This document shows, one piece after another, positions 47,041 to 56,870 of a DNA stretch of 64,000 nt (position 1 is the first letter of the stretch; each line of letters starts with the position of its first letter). The position numbers were made by a program, and so were the translations under genes. Origin of the DNA: Burkholderia sp. WSM2232 (GTDB lineage Bacteria > Pseudomonadota > Gammaproteobacteria > Burkholderiales > Burkholderiaceae); NCBI RefSeq assembly GCF_000472545.1, contig NZ_AWZV01000025.1, positions 1 to 64,000 of the forward strand, in the 5' to 3' direction. The notes below the pieces were generated by a model that saw only the letters and a list, made by a program, of their open reading frames with translations, was not told the origin of the DNA and ran no database searches.

Positions 47041-47175
47041 GCCGCAAACGCCGCAAACGCCGCAAACGCCGCAAACGCCGCAAACGCCGCAAACGTCGCA
47101 AACGTCGCAAACGTCGCAAACGTCGCAAACGTCGCAAACGTCGCAAACGTCGCAAGCGCCGCAAACGTCGCAAGC
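47041..47175. repeat. 9-bp tandem repeat, 15 copies
   Basis: Fifteen copies of GYCGCAAAC: six with GCC, then mostly GTC, with a few C-for-A changes at the end. It lies between the purine permease gene and the DUF899 gene; in the DUF899 frame it would read (TPQ/TSQ)n but the gene's ribosome site and ATG come later. Confidence 0.95.
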
Positions 47176-47254
47176 GCCGACACGCCAACACACCGCGCAT
47201 GCTTCGCCGCCTGGTTGCACAATAACTCTGCATATCACTGTGACGGAGGCGAAC

Positions 47255-48007
47255 ATGGAATCTCAGAGAGACCCGCAACACCGGACGGCTTCAAGAGAGG
47301 AATGGCTCGCGGCGAGCAGGGCGCTCCTCGCCGAGGAGAAAGCGCACATGCGCGCGGGCGACGAACTCGCGCGCAAACGCCGCGAATTGCCGTGGGTGAA
47401 GGTCGAGAAGACCTATGCATTCGACACGCCGCAGGGCACCAAGACACTTGCCGATCTGTTCGATGGACGCAGCCAGTTGATCGTCTACCACTTCATGTTC
47501 GGCGCGGACTGGGAAGAGGGCTGCGTCGGCTGCTCGTTCCTGTCGGACCATATGTCGGGAATCGTCACGCATCTCGAACATCACGATGTGTCGTACGTGA
47601 CCGTGTCGCACGCGCCGCTCGCGAAGATCGCCGCGTTCAAGGAGCGCATGGGCTGGACGTTTCCGTGGGTGTCGTCGGCGGGAAGCGACTTCAATTTCGA
47701 CTATCACGTGTCGTTCACGCCCGAGCAAGTCGCGAGCAAAAAGGCGTTCTACAACTTTACCGAGCAGGACGTGGGCATCGACGAACAGCACGGCCACAGC
47801 GTTTTCTATCAGGACTCGCATGGCGACGTGTACCACACCTATTCGTGCTACGGCCGCGGCGACGAGCGCTTCATCAACACGTACGCGCATCTGGATGTGA
47901 CGCCGAAGGGCCGCAACGAAACCAGCAGTCTGACCGATTGGGTCAGGCACCACGACCGCTATGAAGACGAAAGGCCGCGCGGCGCTTGCGCCGGTTGCGG
48001 CTCGTGA
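47255..48007 (+). CDS. DUF899 thioredoxin-like protein
   Basis: 250 residues. Contains YAFDTPQGTKTLADLFDGRSQLIVYHFMFG, then CVGCSFLSDHMSG, the CxxC-like site of this thioredoxin-fold family, and VSYVTVSHAPLAKIAAFKERMGWTFPWVSS. The C-terminus (GACAGCGS) has two more cysteines. Family members are cytosolic, of unknown function, often suggested as redox or dithiol proteins. CGGAGG lies six bases before the ATG, so the Thr-Pro-Gln repeats upstream are outside the protein. Confidence 0.88.
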   Translation: MESQRDPQHRTASREEWLAASRALLAEEKAHMRAGDELARKRRELPWVKVEKTYAFDTPQGTKTLADLFDGRSQLIVYHFMFGADWEEGCVGCSFLSDHMSGIVTHLEHHDVSYVTVSHAPLAKIAAFKERMGWTFPWVSSAGSDFNFDYHVSFTPEQVASKKAFYNFTEQDVGIDEQHGHSVFYQDSHGDVYHTYSCYGRGDERFINTYAHLDVTPKGRNETSSLTDWVRHHDRYEDERPRGACAGCGS

Positions 48008-48054
48008 GCGGATAACACGCGCAGCAGCGTCGGGGAAAGCTGGCGGGAAAACTG

Positions 48055-48134
48055 CCAGCGGGAGAAGGAGCCAGCGGGAGAAGGAGCCAGCGGGAAGACG
48101 AGCCAGTGGGAAAACGAGCCAGTGGCAAAAAGAC
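48055..48134. repeat. 16-bp tandem repeat, five copies
   Basis: Five units close to CCAGCGGGAGAAGGAG, the last two diverged, between the DUF899 gene and the convergent small membrane protein gene. Confidence 0.92.
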
Positions 48135-48149
48135 CCGCGAGCGCCGCCC

Positions 48150-48332
48150 TCACAACGCCATGTCGAAGGCAGGCTTAAGAAACAGTTCGATCGCCATCAC
48201 GGCGAGGCTCATCATGGCCGCCGACAGCGTCAACGTGCCGTACTCGTCGTAGCGTGCATCGTAAATGCAGGCTACGACGAACAGCATTGCCAGCAGGTTG
48301 GTCAGCCAGTCGAAATTCAGCGCCAAGGTCAT
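48150..48332 (-). CDS. Small hypothetical membrane protein (two helices)
   Basis: 60 residues, MTLALNFDWLTNLLAMLFVVACIYDARYDEYG followed by a second hydrophobic segment (TLSAAMMSLAVMAIELFL) and a short tail. The two helices with an acidic loop between them look like a real membrane hairpin, not a shadow frame. No family recognised and no strong ribosome site; the start lies in an 11-bp repeat whose other copies also contain ATG in shifted frames. Confidence 0.55.
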   Translation of the reverse strand: MTLALNFDWLTNLLAMLFVVACIYDARYDEYGTLTLSAAMMSLAVMAIELFLKPAFDMAL

Positions 48333-48367
48333 CGCAACGTCATCGCAAGGTCATCGCAAGGTCATCG
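48324..48367. repeat. 11-bp tandem repeat, four copies, over a gene start
   Basis: CAAGGTCATCG four times (second copy CAACGTCATCG). Each copy contains a minus-strand ATG; the first supplies the start of the small membrane protein gene. Eleven bases is not a multiple of three, so each copy's ATG is in a different frame. Confidence 0.92.
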
Positions 48368-48499
48368 ATCAATCCGGGCCCAGGGACGGCTCGCACTTCG
48401 AACCGCGGAGCACAGCCGGCCCGCGCAATCACGCGGACCGGTTAAGCGGGATTCTATCGATTAGAGCTTACGGATCAGCAACGCCGGCGCTTACGCAGA

Positions 48500-49411
48500 T
48501 TACGCTGCCTGGTCCGCCATCATGTCGTGCTCGATCCACTCGATCACCGAGGTGCGCTTCGGCTGCCAGCCGAGCAGTTTGCGCGCGCGCTCGCCGCGCA
48601 CGCGGCTGTTCGAGCCGAGCCCATACGAGGCCATTTCGTAGCCCCATTCCTTTTGCGCTTCTTCGAGCGGCCAGTCTTGCGGCGCGCCGAGCTTCATTGC
48701 GCGCGCAATCGCGGCGCTCATGTCGCGAAACGACGCTTCACCGCTCTCGACGAAGTAGAACGTGCCCGCCGGAGTTTTTTCGAGCGCGAGCCGGTAGAGT
48801 TCGGCGACGTCGTCGATATGCACGTTCGACCACGTATTGCCGCCGCTGCCGACATGGCGCACCACGCCGCTCTTTTGCGCCTGCCGCACGAGCCGCGGCA
48901 ACTGCACACTCGCGCTGCCCGCCACCGCGCCGTGGCCGTAGATCAGCGTATTGCACAGCACCGCCGAGCGGATATTGCGTTGCGCCGCCTCCAGCACCTG
49001 GCGGTCGATGGCGACGCGCGCGGCCTTGTCGGCGGTCGGCTCGGGCAACGCGTCTTCGTGATAGATGCGCGCCTCGGCCGCTTCGCCGCCCGACGCATCG
49101 CCGACGATGCTCGAGCCGCTCGTATGCAGAAACGCTTTGCCGGAGCCCGCGAGTCCTTCGATCAGCGCGCTCACCGCGCCTTCGTGATCGCTGCTCGCCG
49201 CGTTGATGACCGCGTCGGCCGCTTGCGCTTCGGCAATCAGCAATGCGCGGTCGTCGAGCGTGCCGAGCACCGGCTCGATGCCGAGCCGCTTCAGTTCTTC
49301 GCTATGTTCGGGCTTGCGGATCAGACCGCGCACCTGATGACCCGCGCGCACGAGATGCGCCGCAATCGAACCGCCGATAAAACCGCTTGCGCCTGTAATG
49401 AAAATCTTCAA
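48500..49411 (-). CDS. NAD-dependent epimerase/dehydratase family protein
   Basis: 303 residues of the extended SDR type. The start is a TTG preceded by AGGAG, giving the normal Rossmann beginning MKIFITGASGFIGGSIAAHLVRAGHQV (TGASGFIG cofactor motif). Further features: HTSGSSIVGD, NTLIYGHG and SNVHIDDVAELYRLALE. The usual catalytic YxxxK is not evident in standard form, as in several atypical members that act as reductases. Longer versions from an upstream ATG at 49447 are less likely. It is divergent from a LysR gene 106 bases away, probably its regulator. Confidence 0.87.
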   Translation of the reverse strand: MKIFITGASGFIGGSIAAHLVRAGHQVRGLIRKPEHSEELKRLGIEPVLGTLDDRALLIAEAQAADAVINAASSDHEGAVSALIEGLAGSGKAFLHTSGSSIVGDASGGEAAEARIYHEDALPEPTADKAARVAIDRQVLEAAQRNIRSAVLCNTLIYGHGAVAGSASVQLPRLVRQAQKSGVVRHVGSGGNTWSNVHIDDVAELYRLALEKTPAGTFYFVESGEASFRDMSAAIARAMKLGAPQDWPLEEAQKEWGYEMASYGLGSNSRVRGERARKLLGWQPKRTSVIEWIEHDMMADQAA

Positions 49412-49517
49412 GAGCTTCTCCTGAGTGGAAAACACGATGACAGGCATGCAGTATCCACCCTCTCGATTCTCGCAAAAAGCATGTTAGTCTCAAATCAACC
49501 TTGACTGGGAATCAATA

Positions 49518-50444
49518 ATGAAGACCTCCACGGACGAGTTGCAGGTGTTCGTCAGCGTGATCGACAGCGGCTCGATCACGGCGGCCGCCGAGAAGCTGGG
49601 GCAGACTGTTTCGGGCGTGAGCCGCGCGCTCACGCGCCTCGAAAAGAAGCTCGACACCGCGCTCGTGCGGCGCACTACGCGCCGCTTGCAATTGACGGAC
49701 GAGGGCGAAGGATTTTTGCAGCGTGCCCGCGCCATTCTCGACGCGATGGAAGAGGCCGAGGAATCCGTCACGCGCAAGCGCCGGCGCCCATCGGGAAGGC
49801 TGCGCGTGGACGCGGCGTCGCCGTTCATGCTTCACCGCATCGCCCCGCATATGACGGCCTTTTCTGAGCTGTATCCGGAGATTCGTCTCGAGTTGACGAG
49901 CAACGAGCGCATTGTCGATCTGCTCGAACAGAAGGTGGATATCGCCATCCGCATCGGCGCGTTGCAGGACTCCACGCTGCATGCGCGCGCGCTCGGGCGC
50001 AGCAAGCTGCGCGTGGTCGCGAGTCCCGCGTACCTTGCGGCACACGGCGAGCCGAAAACGGTGGATGCGCTGCGCGAGCATCGGCTGATCGGCTTTACCG
50101 CGCCGGAGCATTTGAACCGCTGGCCGTTGCGCGAGCGGGGCGGCCACAGACAGAAAGATAGCGGCGCCGCGAACCGCAAGCCCGAACCGTTGAAGATCGA
50201 GCCGTCCATCACAGCGTCAAGCGGCGAGACGTTGCGCCAGCTCGCGCTCGCCGGCTGGGGCATCGCATGTCTCGCCGATTTCATGACCGCCGCCGACATC
50301 CGCGACGGACGGCTCGTGCCCATTCTCGGCGGCGCGCTGCTCGACGAGCGCCAGCCGGTCAGCGCCGTGTATTACCAGAGCGCGTCGCTCGCGGGGCGCG
50401 TGCAGTGTTTCCTGGATTTCATTGCGGCACGCGTGCAGTTGTAG
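49518..50444 (+). CDS. LysR family transcriptional regulator
   Basis: 308 residues, N-terminal winged helix (DELQVFVSVIDSGSITAAAEKLGQTVSGVSRALTRLEKKLD pattern) and effector domain with RLRVDAASPFMLHRIAPHM and KVDIAIRIGALQDSTLHARALG, the Ala/Ile-rich pattern of the group often divergent to SDR or epimerase genes. A charged insertion (ERGGHRQKDSGAANRKPEP, about residues 210-228) is unusual. It most likely controls the divergent epimerase gene. Confidence 0.9.
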   Translation: MKTSTDELQVFVSVIDSGSITAAAEKLGQTVSGVSRALTRLEKKLDTALVRRTTRRLQLTDEGEGFLQRARAILDAMEEAEESVTRKRRRPSGRLRVDAASPFMLHRIAPHMTAFSELYPEIRLELTSNERIVDLLEQKVDIAIRIGALQDSTLHARALGRSKLRVVASPAYLAAHGEPKTVDALREHRLIGFTAPEHLNRWPLRERGGHRQKDSGAANRKPEPLKIEPSITASSGETLRQLALAGWGIACLADFMTAADIRDGRLVPILGGALLDERQPVSAVYYQSASLAGRVQCFLDFIAARVQL

Positions 50445-50462
50445 CGGCGCGAATTCTGGAGG

Positions 50463-50472
50463 TGTATATACA
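50463..50472. promoter_or_regulatory. HutC-like operator TGTATATACA (distal)
   Basis: Perfect 10-base palindrome matching the core of the HutC site, about 200 bases upstream of hutH. Confidence 0.65.
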
Positions 50473-50609
50473 AGTCCAGGCGAGCTTTCCGCACGGCTTG
50501 CGGCACGCAGCGGCGGGCCGCGCTCGCCCGGCTGACATGCCAGGCCGCTCGAACGCATGGTGCAACGGCCTTAGTGGAAAGCCCTGGGCGCCCGAATATT
50601 AAAAACAAG

Positions 50610-50638
50610 TTGTATATACAACGCGGCCCGGCTAGACT
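50610..50638 (+). promoter_or_regulatory. hut promoter with HutC operator TTGTATATACAA
   Basis: The perfect 12-base palindrome TTGTATATACAA (50610-50621) covers a -35 TTGTAT; a -10 TAGACT follows after 17 bases (50633-50638). Repressor bound here would block RNA polymerase. A third, imperfect site TTGTATAGACA lies at 50648-50658 just behind the promoter. HutC normally releases when urocanate accumulates. Confidence 0.8.
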
Positions 50639-50669
50639 TCTTCGAAATTGTATAGACAGGACAACCACC

Positions 50670-52193
50670 ATGATGACTCTGAAGCCCGGCCACCTGAGCC
50701 TCCCGCAACTGCGCCAGATCGCGCGCGCTCATGTGCCGCTGCAACTCGATCCGGCGAGCCACGCGGCCATCGACGCATGCGCGAAAGCCGTCGCGGACAT
50801 CGCCGCCAAGGGGGAGCCGGCCTACGGCATCAACACGGGCTTCGGGCGTCTTGCCAGCACGCACATTCCGCACGATCAACTGGAACTGCTGCAACGCAAT
50901 CTGGTGCTCTCGCACGCAGTGGGCGTAGGCGAGCCGATGTCGCGTCCGGTCGTGCGCCTGTTGATCGCGCTGAAGCTGTCCAGTCTCGGCCGCGGCAATT
51001 CGGGCATCCGTCGCGAAGTCATGGAAGCGCTCATCACGCTGTACAACGCAGACGTGCTGCCGGTGATTCCCGTCAAGGGCTCGGTCGGCGCATCCGGCGA
51101 CCTTGCGCCGCTTGCGCACATGTCGGCGGTGCTGCTCGGCGTCGGCGAAGTGTTCGCGAAGGGCGAGCGCCTGCCGGCCACCGAGGGCCTCGCGCTCGTC
51201 GGCCTGAAGCCGCTCACACTGCAAGCGAAGGAAGGGCTCGCGCTGCTGAACGGCACGCAGGCATCCACTGCGCTCGCGCTCTACAACATGTTCGCGATCG
51301 AAGACCTGTACCGCACCGCGCTGGTGGCGGGCGCGTTGTCGGTGGATGCGGCGGCCGGCTCGGTCAAGCCGTTCGACCCGCGTATTCACGAACTGCGCGG
51401 TCATCAAGGTCAGATCGACGCAGCCGCGGCTTACCGTTCGCTGTTGCAAGGCTCGGGCATCAACGCGTCGCACGCCGGTTGCGACAAGGTGCAGGACCCG
51501 TACAGCCTGCGCTGCCAGCCGCAGGTGATGGGCGCGTGCCTCGACCAGATGCGCCATGCCGCCGACGTGCTGCTTATCGAAGCGAACGCCGTCTCCGACA
51601 ATCCGCTGATTTTCCCGGACACGGGCGAAGTGCTCTCGGGCGGCAACTTCCACGCCGAGCCGGTGGCGTTCGCCGCGGACAATCTCGCGCTCGCCGCCGC
51701 GGAAATCGGCGCGCTGGCCGAGCGCCGCATCGCGCTGCTGATCGACGCCACGCTGTCCGGCCTGCCGCCGTTTCTCGTGCGCGACGGCGGCGTGAACTCC
51801 GGCTTCATGATCGCTCACGTGACCGCTGCCGCGCTCGCATCGGAAAACAAGACGCTCGCGCATCCGGCGTCCGTCGATTCATTGCCTACCTCGGCCAACC
51901 AGGAAGACCATGTTTCGATGGCCACGTTCGCCGCGCGCAAGCTCGGCGACATCGCGGAGAACACGGCCAATATCCTCTCGATCGAACTGCTTGCCGCCGC
52001 TCAGGGCGTCGACCTGCGCGCGCCGCACAAGACGAGCCCGAGCCTGCAAAAAGTGATGGACGTGGTGCGCAACGAGGTCGCGCATTACGAACTCGACCAT
52101 TACTTCGCGCCGGACATCGCGGCCGTGACGCGTCTCGTGCAGGACGGCACCATCGCGAAGCTGAGCCCGTTCTCCTTCGTCTCCGAACAATAA
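50670..52193 (+). CDS. hutH: Histidine ammonia-lyase
   Basis: First step of histidine catabolism: histidine to urocanate plus ammonia; cytosolic tetramer. 507 residues, normal length. The Ala-Ser-Gly triad that forms the MIO cofactor is at 141-143 ([14 protein letters not shown]), with YGINTGFG near 52 and [10 protein letters not shown] near the C-terminus. The start is the first of two adjacent ATGs; a longer upstream frame runs through the operator region and is not used. Heads the hut operon. Confidence 0.97.
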   Translation: MMTLKPGHLSLPQLRQIARAHVPLQLDPASHAAIDACAKAVADIAAKGEPAYGINTGFGRLASTHIPHDQLELLQRNLVLSHAVGVGEPMSRPVVRLLIALKLSSLGRGNSGIRREVMEALITLYNADVLPVIPVKGSVGASGDLAPLAHMSAVLLGVGEVFAKGERLPATEGLALVGLKPLTLQAKEGLALLNGTQASTALALYNMFAIEDLYRTALVAGALSVDAAAGSVKPFDPRIHELRGHQGQIDAAAAYRSLLQGSGINASHAGCDKVQDPYSLRCQPQVMGACLDQMRHAADVLLIEANAVSDNPLIFPDTGEVLSGGNFHAEPVAFAADNLALAAAEIGALAERRIALLIDATLSGLPPFLVRDGGVNSGFMIAHVTAAALASENKTLAHPASVDSLPTSANQEDHVSMATFAARKLGDIAENTANILSIELLAAAQGVDLRAPHKTSPSLQKVMDVVRNEVAHYELDHYFAPDIAAVTRLVQDGTIAKLSPFSFVSEQ

Positions 52194-52214
52194 GCGCACA
52201 GCGAGCGGCAGCCC

Positions 52215-52910
52215 ATGAACGCACCGGCCTACCAGGGCATCAAGGACTTCATCCTCGCGCGCATTCATGCGGGCGAATGGGCTGAAGGCGACCAGGTGCC
52301 GTCCGAAAACGAGCTTGCACGCGAATTCAACGTCGCGCGCATGACGGTCAACCGCGCGCTGCGCGAGTTGACCTCGGAGCAGGTGCTCACGCGCGTGCAG
52401 GGCTCGGGCACTTTCGTCGCACGTCCCAAGTACGAGTCGACGCTGGTCGCGATCCGCAGCATTTCCGACGAGATCGTCGCGCGCGGGCATCGTTACCAGG
52501 CGAAGGTGCTGCACATCGGCGCGAGCATTGCAGACGCGGCGCTTGCCGAGGAAATGCAGGTGAGTGCGGGCAGTCCGGTGTTCCACTCGCGCGTGCTGCA
52601 TTTTGAAAACGACGAGCCGGTGCAGCTCGAAGAGCGTTGGGTCAATCCGGCGGTCGCGCCGGACTACGCATTGCAGGACTTCACGAACACCACGCCAAAC
52701 CAGTATCTCGTGCGGGTCGCGCCGCTGCAGCGCGTCGAATACCGCATCGAGGCATTGGCGGCGGACGGCGACACCCGCGAGCTGCTGACCATGGACGAAC
52801 TCGAGCCCTGTCTCGTGCTGCATCGGCGCACGTGGTCGCAAAGTCAGGTTGCGTCGATTGCGAACCTCTGGCACCCCGGCAGCCGCTACCGCTTCACCGG
52901 ACACTTCTGA
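52215..52910 (+). CDS. hutC: Histidine utilization repressor HutC (GntR family)
   Basis: 231 residues. GntR winged helix at 1-70 (IHAGEWAEGDQVPSENELAREFNVARMTVNRALRELTSEQVLTRVQGSGTFVA pattern), then a UTRA effector domain (YQAKVLHIG, FHSRVLHFENDEPVQLEERWVNP, YLVRVAPLQRVEYRIEAL) that senses urocanate. Lies 21 bases behind hutH, so it is co-expressed and autoregulated through the TTGTATATACAA sites upstream. Confidence 0.95.
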   Translation: MNAPAYQGIKDFILARIHAGEWAEGDQVPSENELAREFNVARMTVNRALRELTSEQVLTRVQGSGTFVARPKYESTLVAIRSISDEIVARGHRYQAKVLHIGASIADAALAEEMQVSAGSPVFHSRVLHFENDEPVQLEERWVNPAVAPDYALQDFTNTTPNQYLVRVAPLQRVEYRIEALAADGDTRELLTMDELEPCLVLHRRTWSQSQVASIANLWHPGSRYRFTGHF

Positions 52911-52997
52911 TCGAGCAGTTAATCAACGGTTTTTCGTCAACGCTTTTTCGTTCATCTTCGACTTATTCCGATCATCTCAGGCATTCCGAGGGCCACC

Positions 52998-54686
52998 ATG
53001 AACAACCCGAAACACATCGACCCGCGTCTCGATCCCACTCGCACGATCCGCGCGCCGCGCGGTGCGCAGAAGACGTGCAAGACCTGGATCGCGGAAGCCG
53101 CGTACCGGATGATCCAGAATAATCTGGACCCCGAAGTGGCCGAGCATCCGCATGCGCTGGTAGTGTACGGCGGCATTGGCCGCGCGGCGCGCAACTGGGA
53201 TTGCTTCGACCAGATTCTCGCGTCGCTGAAAGACCTGAACGAAGACGAAACGCTGCTGATCCAGTCGGGCAAGCCGGTCGGCGTGTTCCGCACGCATGCC
53301 GACGCGCCGCGCGTGCTGCTCGCGAATTCGAATCTCGTTCCGCATTGGGCGACGTGGGAGCATTTCCACGAACTCGACCGCAAGGGCCTGATGATGTACG
53401 GGCAGATGACGGCGGGCAGCTGGATCTACATCGGCAGCCAGGGCATCGTGCAGGGTACGTACGAGACCTTCTTCTCGGTGGCGAACCAGCATTTCAACGG
53501 CGACCCGAAGGGCCGCTGGATCCTGACCGGCGGCCTGGGCGGCATGGGCGGCGCGCAGCCGCTCGCGGCCACGATGGCCGGCTTCTCGATGATCGCCGTG
53601 GAATGCGACGAGACGCGCATCGACTTCCGTCTGAAAACGCGTTACGTCGATAAAAAGGCGCACACGCTCGACGAAGCACTCGCGATGCTCGACGAAGCGA
53701 AGCAGGCGGGCAAGGCGGTCTCCATCGGTCTGCTCGGCAATGCCGCCGACGTGTTCGCCGAGTGCGTGGCGCGCGGCATCACGCCGGACTGCGTGACCGA
53801 CCAGACGAGCGCGCACGATCCGATTCACGGCTACCTGCCGCAAGGCTGGAAGCTCGAAGACTGGCGAGAGCGCCAGAAAACCGCGCCGGACTCGATTGTC
53901 GTTCCGGCGAAGCAATCCATGGCGAAACAGGTGCAGGCGATGTTGACGCTTCAGCAGCGCGGCGCGGCCACGCTTGATTACGGCAACAACATTCGTCAGA
54001 TGGCTCTGGAAATGGGCGTGGAAAACGCCTTCGACTTTCCGGGCTTCGTGCCGGCGTATATCCGCCCGCTCTTCTGCGAAGGCAAGGGGCCGTTCCGCTG
54101 GGTCGCGCTGTCGGGCGATCCCGAGGACATCTACAAGACGGACGCGAAGGTCAAGGAGCTGATCCCCGACGATCCGCATCTGCACAACTGGCTCGACATG
54201 GCGCGCGAACGTATCGCGTTTCAGGGCTTGCCGGCGCGCATCTGCTGGGTCGGCGTGAAGGATCGCTACCGCCTCGGTCAGGCTTTCAACGAAATGGTGA
54301 AAAACGGCGAGCTGAAGGCGCCGATCGTGATCGGCCGCGATCACCTGGACACAGGGTCGGTGGCGAGCCCGAATCGCGAAACCGAATCCATGAAGGACGG
54401 TTCGGACGCCGTGAGCGACTGGCCGTTGCTCAACGCGCTGCTCAACACCGCGGGCGGTGCGTCGTGGGTATCGCTGCATCACGGCGGCGGCGTCGGCATG
54501 GGCTTTAGCCAGCATGCGGGCGTCGTGATCGTCGCGGACGGCACGGATGCCGCCAAGGAGCGTCTTGGCCGCGTGCTGTTCAACGATCCGGCAACCGGCG
54601 TAATGCGTCATGCGGATGCAGGCTACGAACTCGCGCAGCAAACGGCGCGCGAGGCCGGTCTCAAGCTGCCGATGCTGGGCCGTTGA
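52998..54686 (+). CDS. hutU: Urocanate hydratase
   Basis: Second step: urocanate to 4-imidazolone-5-propionate, using tightly bound NAD+ as electrophile. 562 residues, normal length. Recognised by [61 protein letters not shown], and [22 protein letters not shown], all highly conserved. GAGGG precedes the ATG. Its stop lies three bases before the hutD start. Confidence 0.97.
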   Translation: MNNPKHIDPRLDPTRTIRAPRGAQKTCKTWIAEAAYRMIQNNLDPEVAEHPHALVVYGGIGRAARNWDCFDQILASLKDLNEDETLLIQSGKPVGVFRTHADAPRVLLANSNLVPHWATWEHFHELDRKGLMMYGQMTAGSWIYIGSQGIVQGTYETFFSVANQHFNGDPKGRWILTGGLGGMGGAQPLAATMAGFSMIAVECDETRIDFRLKTRYVDKKAHTLDEALAMLDEAKQAGKAVSIGLLGNAADVFAECVARGITPDCVTDQTSAHDPIHGYLPQGWKLEDWRERQKTAPDSIVVPAKQSMAKQVQAMLTLQQRGAATLDYGNNIRQMALEMGVENAFDFPGFVPAYIRPLFCEGKGPFRWVALSGDPEDIYKTDAKVKELIPDDPHLHNWLDMARERIAFQGLPARICWVGVKDRYRLGQAFNEMVKNGELKAPIVIGRDHLDTGSVASPNRETESMKDGSDAVSDWPLLNALLNTAGGASWVSLHHGGGVGMGFSQHAGVVIVADGTDAAKERLGRVLFNDPATGVMRHADAGYELAQQTAREAGLKLPMLGR

Positions 54687-54688
54687 GC

Positions 54689-55525
54689 ATGACGCTGGCC
54701 GGCAGCAGCGGGGCGGGTGCGAAAGCTCGCGTGAACGCGGGAGTCAATGGCGGGGGCAACGCTTGTGCGGCTTGTGCCGGCGCCATCACGTTGATTCGCG
54801 CGGCGCAACTCGTGGCGTCGCCGTGGAAAAACGGCGGCGGCGTCACGCGCGAAGTGGCGGCGCATCCGGCAGACGCGGGGCTCGATACATTCGTATGGCG
54901 CGTGAGCGTGGCGGACGTTGCGCAAGCGGGACCGTTTTCCCGCTTCGCAGGAATCGATCGCACGCTGGTGCTGCTCGCCGGCGCGGGCATGCTGCTCGAC
55001 GAAGTGCAAAGCGACAATGCCGTGACGACCCATGCATTGACGCAACCGCTCGATATTGTGCGGTTTGCGGGCGAGGCGCGCATCGACGCGCGCCTTGTCG
55101 AAGGCGCGACGCGCGACTTCAATCTGATGGTGCGCCGCGGCTTTGCAGAGGGCGAGCTGGAGGTGTGGCACGGGGCGCAGCAGCAAGGGCAGCAAAAAAC
55201 CCGGCATGAAGCGCAGCAGCAGGCGCAGCAACCGGGACGTACGTTGTCCGCCGACGTTGCGCTGTTGTACTGCGCAAGCGGGGCACCGACCGTCGCGTTG
55301 GGCGATGCAGCAGCGCACGCCGAAGCGTGCCACGAAGCGCACGTCGAGGCGTGCCACGAAGCGCACGCCCAAGCACCCGCAGCCTCCCCGGCACCTGCGG
55401 ACACGCAGGTGCACGCGCTGCAAGCGGGCGACACCTTGCGCATCGACGCACCGAACGCGCTGTCATGCACGATAGAAGGCGCGGGCACGTTGCTCGCAAT
55501 CAGCATCCGCTACACGCAACGATGA
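54689..55525 (+). CDS. hutD: HutD family protein
   Basis: About 278 residues; HutD is a bicupin protein encoded in many hut operons that is thought to limit pathway flux, perhaps by binding formylglutamate or urocanate. Visible: LVASPWKNGGGVTREVAAHP, FVWRVSVADVAQAGPFSRFAGIDRTLVLLAGAGM, RDFNLMVRRGF and a final CTIEGAGTLLAISI. Between the cupin parts is an unusual low-complexity stretch: Gln-rich, then a Cys/His-rich repeat (EACHEAHVEACHEAH). An in-frame TTG at 54683 overlapping the hutU stop is an alternative start. Confidence 0.88.
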   Translation: MTLAGSSGAGAKARVNAGVNGGGNACAACAGAITLIRAAQLVASPWKNGGGVTREVAAHPADAGLDTFVWRVSVADVAQAGPFSRFAGIDRTLVLLAGAGMLLDEVQSDNAVTTHALTQPLDIVRFAGEARIDARLVEGATRDFNLMVRRGFAEGELEVWHGAQQQGQQKTRHEAQQQAQQPGRTLSADVALLYCASGAPTVALGDAAAHAEACHEAHVEACHEAHAQAPAASPAPADTQVHALQAGDTLRIDAPNALSCTIEGAGTLLAISIRYTQR

Positions 55526-55612
55526 CGACGCTTCGCGCGTCTGCCCACTTGGCGCATGCGTGCGAAGCTCCACAGTACGCAACAGGCAGCGAGAAGCTGC
55601 AAAGAGCATGCG

Positions 55613-56854
55613 ATGAAGCAAACCGTCTGGCATCAATTGAATCTGTGCCCCGAGGGCGATCCGAACCATACGCTGCCCGACGCCGCCATCGCGGTGGAAG
55701 ACGGCAAGATAGCGTGGCTCGGCGCGGCCGCTGAACTGCCTGCGTCCTTCGCCGCGTGGCCGCGTGAGGATTTGCGGGGCGCCTGGGTGACGCCCGGCCT
55801 TGTCGACTGTCACACGCATCTCGTGTACGGCGGGCAGCGCGCCGACGAATTCGCGCAGCGCCTCGCCGGCGTCAGCTATGAAGAGATCGCACGCCAGGGC
55901 GGCGGCATTGTGTCCACGGTGCGCGCCACGCGTGCCGCCAGTGAAGAAGCGTTGTTCAGCCAGGCGGCCGCGCGGCTCGAAGCGCTGCTTGCGGAAGGTG
56001 TGTGCACGGTCGAAATCAAATCGGGTTACGGACTGGACCTCGCCAGCGAGCGCAAGATGCTGCGCGTCGCGCGCCAGCTGGGCGAGCGCTATCCGGTGAC
56101 GGTGTACACGACCTTTCTCGGCGCGCACGCCTTGCCGCCGGAATTCGCGGGCCGCGCCGACGCGTATATCGACGAAGTCTGCAACACGATGCTGCCCGCG
56201 CTCGTGGACGAAGGCCTGGTCGACGCTGTCGACGTGTTCTGCGAGCGCATCGGCTTTTCGCTGGAACAAAGCGAGCGTGTGTTCAATGCCGCCGCGCGCT
56301 ACCGGCTACCCGTCAAGATGCATGCGGAGCAGTTGTCCAATGGAGGAGGCACGGCGCTGGCCGCGCGGCATCGCGCGCTGTCCGCAGACCATCTTGAGTT
56401 TCTCGACGAAGCAGGCGTCGCCGCGATGAAACAAGCCGGCATGGTGGCCGTGCTGCTGCCCGGCGCGTACTACTTCATTCGCGAGACCCAACTGCCGCCG
56501 CTGGAATTGCTGCGGCGCTATGAAGTGCCCATTGCCATCTCGACCGACAGCAATCCCGGCACGTCGCCTGCCACCTCGCTGCTGCTGATGATGAACATGG
56601 CGACCACACTGTTTCGCATGACCGTGCCGGAAGTGCTGCAGGGTGTGACGACGCACGCCGCGCGCGCGCTCGGCAAGGCCGACCTGCACGGCGCCCTGAA
56701 AGCAGGGCGTGCGGCCGACTTCGCGGTGTGGTCGGTCGATTCGCTTGCCGAACTCGCTTACTGGATGGGGCGTCCGTTGTGCGAACGCGTGGTGCGGGCG
56801 GGCGAGACGGTTTATCGTCCGCAACGTGGTTCACTGACACGTGGCGCGAACTGA
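55613..56854 (+). CDS. hutI: Imidazolonepropionase
   Basis: Third step: hydrolysis of imidazolone propionate to N-formimino-glutamate; metal-dependent amidohydrolase. 413 residues with the metal site [10 protein letters not shown], the substrate region [34 protein letters not shown] and the catalytic Asp in [11 protein letters not shown]. The start is an ATG in a position typical of the family; a longer frame upstream has no support. It is 88 bases behind hutD. Confidence 0.96.
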   Translation: MKQTVWHQLNLCPEGDPNHTLPDAAIAVEDGKIAWLGAAAELPASFAAWPREDLRGAWVTPGLVDCHTHLVYGGQRADEFAQRLAGVSYEEIARQGGGIVSTVRATRAASEEALFSQAAARLEALLAEGVCTVEIKSGYGLDLASERKMLRVARQLGERYPVTVYTTFLGAHALPPEFAGRADAYIDEVCNTMLPALVDEGLVDAVDVFCERIGFSLEQSERVFNAAARYRLPVKMHAEQLSNGGGTALAARHRALSADHLEFLDEAGVAAMKQAGMVAVLLPGAYYFIRETQLPPLELLRRYEVPIAISTDSNPGTSPATSLLLMMNMATTLFRMTVPEVLQGVTTHAARALGKADLHGALKAGRAADFAVWSVDSLAELAYWMGRPLCERVVRAGETVYRPQRGSLTRGAN

Positions 56855-56870
56855 AGCCAGGACCTGAGAG

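Noticed and set aside
46875-47225. Arg-rich frame over the 9-bp array
   Set aside because: Pure repeat translation (KRR)n with no supporting start.
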